A stretch of 64,000 bases of DNA from positions 1 through 64,000 of the forward strand of contig CALNZV010000001.1 of the NCBI GenBank assembly GCA_942491115.1, in the 5' to 3' direction. Source of the DNA: CALNZV01 sp942491115 (lineage in GTDB: Bacteria; Desulfobacterota; Desulfobacteria; Desulfobacterales; UBA5852). The first letter of the stretch is position 1, and each line of letters opens with the position of its first letter. Of this stretch, positions 18,901 to 25,363 are shown one piece after another. The notes beneath the pieces are model-generated. The model was not told where the DNA came from. It did no database searches and saw only the letters and a list, made by a program, of their open reading frames with translations. The position numbers were made by a program, and so were the translations under genes.

Positions 18901-20506
18901 TAAAAGTCACGGGTGGGACGTGGTGGTAATGGCGAAAAGAATCTTGGTGCCACCCCGATTCGGGTGCGAGTTCGAAAAAACCGGCCACTGCGCCGTTGTG
19001 AACCAGAAGGTCGGCCAACCCGTCACCAGCCGCATCCCCCAGGGTAACCCCGGGGTCAGAGAACCGGATACCGGCCGGTGAATCGTGCAACGGATGGGGC
19101 CTGCCAAATCGGCCGCCGCCCAGGTTCCTCCAGTAGCGAAAGCCACTCGTGCTGCTCTGAACGATATCCGGAAGCCCATTGCCGAAAAGGTCCACCAATT
19201 CGGTGTCAGGGTCGCTCAACGGAAGTGCGGGAGCCTCGCCCCCCTCGAACTCGAGGGATTGATACCGCTGTTCAGTCGGACGGAAGGATGAGTAGCCAAA
19301 ACTGATGGGGGGTAGCTCCTGGTGGACATAGCGCCCCTCCTGGACCCGGTAGCCGTGGACCGCGGCCGCCGTTAGCATGGAGAGGCGGATATGGGCGTTT
19401 TCGCTGTAATCCAGACGGGTTGCCTTGACGAGGGTGGGTCCACCAAGTTCAGGGAAATGGTGCACCATCAAGATCCCTTCGCAGCGCCTGAGTGTGCGAA
19501 GCTCAAAGCCCCCACGGTAGGATGAGAAGGGATCGGGTCGAATGGGTACCTGGGATGACTCCGGGGAGCCGGCAGTCTCGTTGCTGAACATCTCCTGGGG
19601 AGTGCCAGGGGAGTGGCGGAGATAGTGAAAGGAGGGATCGCCCTTAGCGGGAAGGATTAGGTCGCCATAGTCAAAGAGAACTTCATAGGCGTATTTTCGT
19701 TGGATAGTGTGCAGAGGTGCTTCACGCTGATGGCCATCTCGAAGAGTATCGCGGAACTCGTCACGATCCAGAAAAGGGCCCGGGAGATTCCCGTATAAAA
19801 TTCGCCGAATGTACTTCTGATTGTATCCACGGGCGGATTCACTAAGCCTGCCAAGGTCCAGGTCGGGATCATCCCGAGCATATTCGTAGAGAATGTGGTT
19901 GCCTTTGGCATCGAAGGTTTCCTCTATCAGCCATTCAAAAATCCGTGGTCGGCCGTTGATCGCCGGGGCCTCGATCCTGGCTGAGGCTGTCCGACCGAAA
20001 AGGCTGGTGACATTGTCTTTGGTGGTGACCCGCCAGAATACCTCCGGGGGAGAGCCCGCCGGATCTTCTACTTCCCACTTCTCGATACGGGAGAAGGCCT
20101 CCTCGGTTCGGGGTGAATACAGCCATTTTTTAACCCATTGTCCGTCAAGAGGACCTTCGGTGACCACCGGGTTTCCATTTTGCAGCCGGGGGACGAGATC
20201 CTCGCTGCCTGCCAGCACGAACACATCCTCCCCGAGGTAGCGAGGAACCGATTTTTCGGTTTTTCGGGCAATTTTGGGAATTGAGAGCTGCCACCCCATA
20301 CCAAATGGGCCGTTGCCGCTGCCTGAGCTGTACTGAAGGGTCAACTTAGGCCCGTAACCATCCCGACCGGGGGAGGTGTATATCGGTACAGAAAAAGTTC
20401 CCGTACCTGAGAATAGATTGGGCTGGAAGGTCTCGCCGATCCCTGAAATGGCACCGCCGCCGCTGGGCAAGGATATCGAAGACCGGTTGTCCTTGTTCAG
20501 TCCCAT
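12959..20506 (-). CDS. Tc toxin TcB-TcC fusion (SpvB / Rhs) with C-terminal variable domain
   Basis: 2,515-residue cocoon protein. The N-terminus (SISLPSGGGAISGIGETF) is an SpvB/TcdB-type domain, followed by FG-GAP/VCBS-like repeats (LVDLSGDGLADIL, LADMTGDGLNDIV) forming the TcB beta-propeller. YD/Rhs repeats occupy about residues 1500-2200 and end in the Rhs-core signature NLYRFVKNNPIRRRDPTGG near residue 2210, where TcC proteins are self-cleaved. The last ~303 residues are the variable effector region: a pretoxin-like segment (EDREGKELSGWKRAGKG) and then a Lys/Arg-rich region that I cannot assign to a toxin family. In most systems TcB and TcC are separate genes; here they are fused. Start: ATG at 20506 after GGGAGGG. 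It is first in the operon; an IS element begins about 60 bp upstream. Confidence 0.85.
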   Translation of the reverse strand: MGLNKDNRSSISLPSGGGAISGIGETFQPNLFSGTGTFSVPIYTSPGRDGYGPKLTLQYSSGSGNGPFGMGWQLSIPKIARKTEKSVPRYLGEDVFVLAGSEDLVPRLQNGNPVVTEGPLDGQWVKKWLYSPRTEEAFSRIEKWEVEDPAGSPPEVFWRVTTKDNVTSLFGRTASARIEAPAINGRPRIFEWLIEETFDAKGNHILYEYARDDPDLDLGRLSESARGYNQKYIRRILYGNLPGPFLDRDEFRDTLRDGHQREAPLHTIQRKYAYEVLFDYGDLILPAKGDPSFHYLRHSPGTPQEMFSNETAGSPESSQVPIRPDPFSSYRGGFELRTLRRCEGILMVHHFPELGGPTLVKATRLDYSENAHIRLSMLTAAAVHGYRVQEGRYVHQELPPISFGYSSFRPTEQRYQSLEFEGGEAPALPLSDPDTELVDLFGNGLPDIVQSSTSGFRYWRNLGGGRFGRPHPLHDSPAGIRFSDPGVTLGDAAGDGLADLLVHNGAVAGFFELAPESGWHQDSFRHYHHVPPVTFTDPNLRLVDLSGDGLADILITRDEHFVWFKSKGEDGFEKPQFVPRQNDDDAFPDVFFSDPAGRVRLADMTGDGLNDIVLIHNGRMDYWPNLGHGAFGRRVTMENSGATRIDRDFDPRRLFLADLDGTGAADLVYVGFSSVDFWFNQSGNRWSEKQTILGTPLATDTTALSFADIYGNGTTCLVWSYPHERFPGSNYKVLDFCGGEKPHLLTRYDNHMGATTQVRYAPSTRFYLEARANGTPWATALPFPVQVLDTVEVLDHISRTRLVSKFRYHHGYFDGREREFRGFGRVDQIDSETHDDFTPGGLPDPTASFENDKKDFSVPPKETRTWFHTGAWADNLVLTERYQGEFWKEDSEAFVLEDHDLVVSGATPEAVRQATRILRGAVLRTEIYGRDGTDRAGNPFSVSEATYRVIEIQPAGERRDGIFYQVPKEKLTVLYDRLPDDPRIEHEITLKTDAFGNPVSVASIAYPRRPQPGQAPHPVLQQELLFTLTRTIYNEAEATESDYRHSDLAQIINYQVTGLHPEGSQSFSRSGLNSVLEDSSRVAEIGFEETPSPDQIQLRKTDHRALVYWNDDISAPIALGRAAYHGLIYRSYQLALTPGLREERYGNRIQPGEGLKGGYLQDDPVNGTWNAPAGGDWWVPSDIRQFKPDLFFLQEMVVDPFGNRSRTRHDPYGLMAIEAVDAAGNRTRVITTNYRVLQHQEIEDPNGNRSAVAFDALGMVVATADLSEGDNLAAIVREPSNDNLASLPGGAQSLLGEATTRIMYGFARLSDNHTHPNYTHMLMRETHGMHLGPGEASRIQQHRTYTDGFGREVQVKTWAEPDDNHPGPRWRVSGLQRYNNKGKPVQEFEPWFSGELAYEPPERHGFSVTTVYDPLDRIIAVLRPERTYRKSRFAPWEQISWDENDTVLMTPSTDVDLQGPLRAFLTNFDPDDHYPETWAEEYRDRHGNQYVSWYHGSTAGLPAPVTDPESAALKAAADQAAAHADTPSRSDFDPLGRVFRVRAHNRFDGQEAFLETQTQVDIEGNVLSITDPRQVQLNQGPERSLPVRSLSYHYDTAGRKIAFESADGGLRTLFLDVRSQKLLSWNPLGTRMRMAYDTLGRPTETWVSSGETNERQVTNIQYGDDPAIANPGQFNLRGRLHRVEDESGVLTNAQYDSKGQPTVVIQEIIDDYKGDVDWHSAEPPRSQSYRTESAFDALGRLVTRQTPDGSRLFFGYNNAGLPDTIELSLFDPLSGQRDPTPTPYVQSIRYNARGDREHIAFGNGVSTGYHFEPATHRLQRMHSKRSDGTLLQDLRYTYDPVGNIIRLRDGAYQEIFNHGDRVSPENRYVYDALYRLRQATGREHEAMGACHYRKSGAKQTESITLTPQPLTNGRALLNYVQHFDYDEAGNLFEIRHRRPKAPTGTPVGWTRIQTYAQESNRIQTSQGGCSMEQPFKFTHDPAGRPIHNPVEGTPAMPQLKTLEWNHEDRLRSVVTTTRTDSVPDEGYYVYDASGRRVRKVIERGGRIAEERIYLGEMEIYRRYSGTGNLIRERHTLRVGGQDTPVARIDVLSQGTDNDQQPGSRHIRYSLPNHLGSAVLQVDENGRRISQEEFYPFGGSAFCAALNQLEVTARRYRYSGKERDDETGLYYFGERYYAEWMGSWLTADNPVATDDINLYRFVKNNPIRRRDPTGGAGGETDDTAEKESSIFSDPEYWKAAVKVGGLIGLRRAKSSIFAGLGSQEIFADETQANQLLSQGRYDEAVNVATGVEEYIDLVEKSETKGEAAALVAGEHFGFNQGVEAYTGEDREGKELSGWKRAGKGVESGIKLVSGAMEILSGVRGLRGGTGGLFGRASVKIPDFKSVKQALFQLRKKRREAFARMSRKSNQDDFGEELNNLWRKVQQEAKAIREGTFTKIKGLDKLTPQQQDALAKAHVSLSKKDLDKVLTSRGGGNLLEEGDQLLLVRPENPVQQAAVPNPDMGLPGHGPDFGNGP

Positions 20507-20569
20507 AGCGCCCTCCCGGAACCTTCTCAAAGAGTGAATAGTCGCAAAGATTTATCAATTAAAGGTTAT

Positions 20570-21900
20570 CAGTAGTGTCCGGTTAACATTCGAATAATTT
20601 CAGCTGCTTATTCGGACTAGTGATTTCGTTTCTGTAATTGTTTTCTGTAAGCACATGATAAATCAGCTTTTTCTCGAAAAGAGATATGCTCAAAATCTGT
20701 AAAATTGTGTAGAGCGTCAACTCGATTTTCAGGCGCTTCTTCATAATCGCCACGAGAAGGTACGCTGAGATGGCAATCCAAATTTGGGGGTTGACAGCGT
20801 TCTCCGACGTGCCGAAAAACTGTTTGATTCTCAGGTGCTGTTTGATCCATTTGAAAAAGATTTCTACCCGCCAGCGGTAGCGGTACCGTTCAGCAATCGC
20901 TACTGCCGGTAGCAGGAACTGATTGGTCAGAAAAACGAATGAGCGGCCATTTTCGGCATCATAGTATTTTATCCGGCGCAGTTTTTCCGCATAGTCCTTT
21001 TTGCTGTAAAAGCCGGTTAGCACAACCGTCTGATCGCATTTGACACCCGTGGCTTTATCGACCGCGTGGGAATAGAGGCGGCGAAGCTTTGTATTGGTCT
21101 TCGATCTGATCACGAATACGGCTGAGCTTTGGTGCAAATGGTATAGCCTCTGAAAGCCCAAGTAGGCGCGATCCATGACGTAGATTGCACCGGGCTCGGG
21201 AATCAGATGATCGAGCACATTGACGTCGTGAACCTTACCGTCGGTAATCCAAATGAATGTCGGGATATCCCCCCGAAGGTCCAATAAGGTGTGCAGTTTG
21301 ACCGCTGCCTTGGTTTTTCGAAAACGCGCCCACGGAAATGTGGAAAGGCATCAATCAATTGTCGATGAATCCAGGGCATAAACGGTTTCTTTCAGTTCCA
21401 GGCCGAAATCGTCACCAATATACAGGCGGCGCGCCTCATGGATCAGGATCTGGGCAAAGTCGCTGTAAATCCGCCAATCCCTGTTTTCATTGGCATCAGC
21501 CAAGGTGCTGCGGGAGACCTTACCTCTGATTCCAACATGGTAGAGCTTCTCTTGCATAGCGCGCAGACAGCATTGGATATCGCCAAGACTTTCGCGATAG
21601 GTCAATTGGGCAAATGCCATGCAGAGAAACTGATCGTAGCATGTAAAAGAGCGAGTGCGGTGATTTCCGTGGTAGCGGTTGACACATTGGCGAGATTTTT
21701 TCGTGGGCAGAAAATCGATTACCTGGGAGAAAATCGTTTGACCCTGGTTCATGCTGAGGCTCCTTTCACGGCTTTCCTGTGAAACGACCACGAAAGGGGC
21801 CTTTTGGCAATTTCAAATCGATCCCTTGGACATACGCCAATATTCTATTTATTTTCAGTTACATAAGCTATGTTCCAACAATTTCAACCGGACAGTAGTG
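20570..21900 (-). mobile_element. IS4-family insertion element (copy 1)
   Basis: Imperfect terminal repeats CAGTAGTGTCCGGTTAA (left) and CACTACTGTCCGGTTGA (right, reverse complement) bound 1,331 bp with one transposase gene. The flanking 9-mers do not match, so the original target duplication has been lost or the element has recombined. It lies directly upstream of the Tc operon and may have displaced or supplied its promoter. Confidence 0.8.
20583..21752 (-). pseudogene. IS4-family DDE transposase interrupted by one TGA
   Basis: Reading straight through a single in-frame TGA (about 21348-21350) gives one transposase of about 389 residues: an N-terminal DUF4372-like region (CYDQFLCMAFAQLTYRESLGD), DDE-core segments (YALDSSTID, YVMDRAYLGFQ) and the C-terminal YRYRWRVEIFFKWIKQHLRIK. 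The TGA sits where the related copy at 41 kb has Leu (STIDLCRSL), so it is a nonsense mutation and not a selenocysteine site. Start at 21752 behind AAAGGAGCC. Confidence 0.85.
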
Positions 21901-21962
21901 ATCTTTTTTATATATTTGTTGGATTTGGAATTTATCTGTCACCTTTTCTTCCCACTCTGTGT

Positions 21963-23945
21963 TCATGTGACCCGATTTAGTTCTCCCTTTACAGCCAGTC
22001 CCAGTTTCTCGATGACATAGGGTTTTTTCACATAAGCGCCAGCACCAAGTGACTGGACAGCCTTCACTCGATCCGACTCAGAAAAACCGCTCACGGCAAT
22101 CGCCTTTTGTTGCGGATATATTTCAAGGACACTCCGATATGTGTCCAGTCCATCCATGCCGGGGTCCATGATCATATCCAGAACTATCAAGTCAACCCTG
22201 TGCTCCTTCAAAAATTCCAAAGCCTCTTCACCACTTTTTACACTCGAGACGCTGTAATTCAATTTTTCAAGTATCATAGTTGCAATTTCCCGCTGTTCCT
22301 TGACATCATCCACGATAAGGATGGATTCGCCTTTCCCCATGTATTCAGAAATTGCTACGGCAATATGTTCGGCGGTTAATTCTTCCCTCGCTACAGGGAG
22401 ATAAAAGGTGAACGTGCTTCCTTTTCCCTCTTCGCTCTGTATGTTGATGTAGCCATCATGATCTTTCACCGTACCCCAGACAACCGCCAGCCCTAATCCA
22501 GTTCCGCTTCTCCCCATGATCTTTTTCGTATAAAAGGGCTCAAAGATCCGCTTTATATCGGTTGCATGGATGCCTTCCCCTTCATCGGAAACGGAAAAGA
22601 CAACATAGTCTCCCTCAGAAATCTTGTCATAGCCGTGGATCGGCTCGTCCAGATATTGATTCATTGTCTTGATGGTAACTATGCCGCCTTTCGGCATGGC
22701 TTCACTCGCATTGGAAATCAGATTGTATATCGACTTGCCGAGATGTACGGAAGAACCGGAGGTGTTCAGCAGGTCTGGCGCAAGATCGGTTTCGATCTTT
22801 ACCGCGGGATGGTGAAAGGATAAATTCGTAAACTCAGGTGACTGCAGACAATCGGCGACGATCTTGTTAAGATTCAGAATAGCCCGTCCGGAAACCCCGC
22901 GCCTGGCAAGGGTCAGAAGATCTTCCACGATCGCCGTTGCCTTCTGTCCTCCTTTCATAATCGCTTCAAGCTGTGGCCTGATAGCGCTGGACTTATCTTT
23001 CTCGAAGAGGAGTATAAATTCCGCATAACCGAGAACGATGCCCAGGACATTGTTGAGATCGTGGGCGACACCACCTGCCAGAATCCCCAGGGACTCCATC
23101 TTCTCCGCGCGACTCAACCGCTCCTGCAGCCTTAACCTTTCCTCCTCGGCCTGTTTACGATCACTGATGTCAATGATTGTTCCTTCGATGATATCATGGG
23201 ATGGATTTGTCCGGGCGCTGAACTCTGCCCAAAAGATCGCACCGGTCAGACGATTTTTTAATTGTAACACGTGATCTGTTATATACCCTTGTTCTCGCAG
23301 GAGCATTTTTACTTCATCGCGGTCTAAAGGATTGGTATAAAGGTGTATGGTATCCATACCGATCGCGCTATCGACGGTAGGGAATCCGGCCAAGTCACAA
23401 TATCGCTGATTACAGGCGATGATCTTCGCATCTAACAGGCCTGTCTCGAAGAGACCGACATGGGCGTAATGATAAAGGTTGCGATACTTCCGTTCGCTCT
23501 CACGCAGCGCCTCCTCCGCTCGCTTACGCTCGGTGATATCTACGAATGTCACGATTACTTGAACTATTTCATCATTAACAATCATTGGGTTCGCACTAAT
23601 CAAAACCCACACATGATTCTCCAGTTCTTTATTAGGATGGTGCACTCCAGCAACAAGGTTCCTAAGTGGCTGGCGCTTTGCAATAACTTGGTTGACGGGA
23701 TATTCTTCAACTTCCATTACAGTTCCATCAGCGTTAAAAAAATGCCAGTCTTTATCAATCGCTGTTTTTCCTAGCATCTGTGCTTCTGTCAATCCCAGTA
23801 ACTCTTGCGCTATGGGATTGCAGGTCAATATGCGCGTATCTGACCCATGAATAACGACAGCTGTCTGAATCTTTTGAATTAATGTTCTATAATTTTCTTC
23901 GCTTTTCCGTAGCGCCTCTTTCATTTGCTTGCGCTCAGATCCCAA
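21963..23945 (-). CDS. Hybrid sensor histidine kinase (PAS-PAS-HisKA-HATPase-REC)
   Basis: 660-residue cytoplasmic signalling protein. It has two PAS domains (about 15-140 and 145-270) each ending in a PAC-like linker (VDITERKRAEEALRESE, IDISDRKQAEEERLRLQE). A dimerisation helix contains the phospho-accepting His (GGVAHDLNNVLG), and the ATPase has N (LISNASEAMPKGG), DEGEGI and GRSGTGLGLAVV boxes. A C-terminal receiver (ILIVDD, LIVLDMIMDPGMDG) carries the Asp. No transmembrane segment is visible. The only start in this frame is TTG at 23945. However, the sequence upstream reads as a natural extension (from GTG at 24037) if one A is added to the six-A run at 23997-24002. A frameshift or homopolymer error is therefore likely. 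The signal sensed is unknown. Confidence 0.85.
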   Translation of the reverse strand: MGSERKQMKEALRKSEENYRTLIQKIQTAVVIHGSDTRILTCNPIAQELLGLTEAQMLGKTAIDKDWHFFNADGTVMEVEEYPVNQVIAKRQPLRNLVAGVHHPNKELENHVWVLISANPMIVNDEIVQVIVTFVDITERKRAEEALRESERKYRNLYHYAHVGLFETGLLDAKIIACNQRYCDLAGFPTVDSAIGMDTIHLYTNPLDRDEVKMLLREQGYITDHVLQLKNRLTGAIFWAEFSARTNPSHDIIEGTIIDISDRKQAEEERLRLQERLSRAEKMESLGILAGGVAHDLNNVLGIVLGYAEFILLFEKDKSSAIRPQLEAIMKGGQKATAIVEDLLTLARRGVSGRAILNLNKIVADCLQSPEFTNLSFHHPAVKIETDLAPDLLNTSGSSVHLGKSIYNLISNASEAMPKGGIVTIKTMNQYLDEPIHGYDKISEGDYVVFSVSDEGEGIHATDIKRIFEPFYTKKIMGRSGTGLGLAVVWGTVKDHDGYINIQSEEGKGSTFTFYLPVAREELTAEHIAVAISEYMGKGESILIVDDVKEQREIATMILEKLNYSVSSVKSGEEALEFLKEHRVDLIVLDMIMDPGMDGLDTYRSVLEIYPQQKAIAVSGFSESDRVKAVQSLGAGAYVKKPYVIEKLGLAVKGELNRVT

Positions 23946-24208
23946 TTCTTCCAGTTCCTGGATCTTCTTCTGTAGAATAGCGTTTTCTTCGATAAGTTTT
24001 TTATTTCGTACTGGATGGATTCGTCATTTGGATCCACCTTCCGTAATCTCTAAAAAAAACGATTCGTTGTTTCTTAATATGTCTTAAAATAATGGTTTAA
24101 GCCAAAAAAAATGCCTTTTAAGGCTTCTTAGAGCATTATTATTAAAGATTTCCCATGAATTATCAATTTATTAGTTGGTCCGACCCAATAATAGTGGCGG
24201 ATCGGTTA

Positions 24209-24622
24209 TCAGCCATCGCCTAAATCCGTCTTGTTCTGTAATGCTGTTCCTCGTTTCGCCCCGCCGCCCTTAATCTCAAGGAAAACACCGAGCTTGGCAT
24301 CTTCCTCGGCGATATGGCTCATAAGCCAGTCAGAGAGGTATCTGAGAAAGCTCTTCGGAGCAAGATCGTCGCCTCGCTCAAACCGGCTGGTGTCATCCAG
24401 TATGCGCCTAATGAATTCTGCGTGTCTCTTCTATTGATGGGCAAGTTTCGGATAGCCGTGCAATGCCATTAGTATTTCCTCTGCGGCAAAATGCGCCTGT
24501 ACATATTTCGCCGCCCGTCTTGCGGCTCGTTGGAATGCTTTGAAATTGTTAGCATCCTCCCTGTTGAGGTCCGCATTAAGCTTGTTTATTAGATCTACCA
24601 ACGACTTGCGGGAGCAGATCAA
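24209..24622 (-). pseudogene. Hemerythrin-like protein, truncated and with in-frame TAG
   Basis: LVDLINKLNADL, YVQAHFAAEEILM and, past a TAG at about 24433-24435, LSDWLMSHIAEEDAKLG form most of a bacterial hemerythrin, an O2/NO-binding di-iron four-helix bundle. The metal-binding HFAAEE and HIAEED segments are present. The N-terminal helix with the first His is missing; the frame joins foreign sequence at about 24605. The TAG falls within KLAHQ-stop-KRHAEF. Confidence 0.75.
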
Positions 24623-25272
24623 CGACTTCTACCACATGGTGAAAGCCACCGATCGGAATCCGGGCGCACTCTACATCGACCCCCATACCTTCTGCCAGCA
24701 GATCCGGTTGCGCGGTATGATGCTGGGGGGGCATCAGCAACGAAACCATGAATCATGGCGAGAGCTGGCACTTCAGCCGTGTGGGGCGTTTTCTGGAGCG
24801 GGCCGACAAGACCTCACGTATCCTGGATGTCAAATATTTTATCCTGCTGCCGGACATAAGTTTTGTAGGCACGGCCTACGATGACGTGCAGTGGGGTGCC
24901 CTCCTGAGCGCCACCAGCGGATTGAACGCCTACCGCCAGCGCCATGGCCGTATCTACCCCTCCAATGTGGCAGACTTTCTGGTTCTCGACCGTGATTTTC
25001 CTCGTTCGATCCTGTTTTCTCTGAACGCGGCCCTGTCTTCGTTGAGCAGCATCAGCGGAACACCGCCGGGCACTTACCGCAACAGGGCCGAAAGGCGGTT
25101 GGGCAAACTGTGCGCCGAACTGACCTATATGGATATCGCGGCGATGTTTGAACTCGGGCTGCATGAATTTTCCGACCATCTGCAAATGGACATCAACCGC
25201 GTCGACGACGCCATGGGGACCGTATTCTTCGGCCACGAGCGCCACGCTTCCCCGCCTGCCGGGGAACAGTAG
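24605..25272 (+). pseudogene. Alpha-E (DUF403) protein, truncated and frameshifted
   Basis: The plus strand encodes REQINDFYHMVKA then, after a one-base shift in a seven-G run at 24725-24731, MNHGESWHFSRVGRFLERAD and the helical remainder to residue GEQ at 25272. This is the alpha-E domain family, usually found next to circularly permuted ATP-grasp and transglutaminase genes; none of these partners is nearby. The start is missing at the junction with the hemerythrin remnant, so both are debris of an old rearrangement. Confidence 0.7.
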
Positions 25273-25363
25273 GCCACGCTCCGGCAATGCTTCCTGCCGA
25301 TGGATGGCGGCAATGACGAGCGTTGGGCCTAACGCCCATACCAGGCTTTTTGCGAAACCGTCT

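Noticed and set aside
21345..21353. In-frame TGA in the IS4 transposase as another selenocysteine codon
   Set aside because: The related copy at 41 kb has Leu there, transposases have no redox role at this place, and no suitable hairpin follows. It is a nonsense mutation.
24433..24435. In-frame TAG in the hemerythrin remnant as pyrrolysine
   Set aside because: The gene also lacks its N-terminus, so decay is the simpler explanation.
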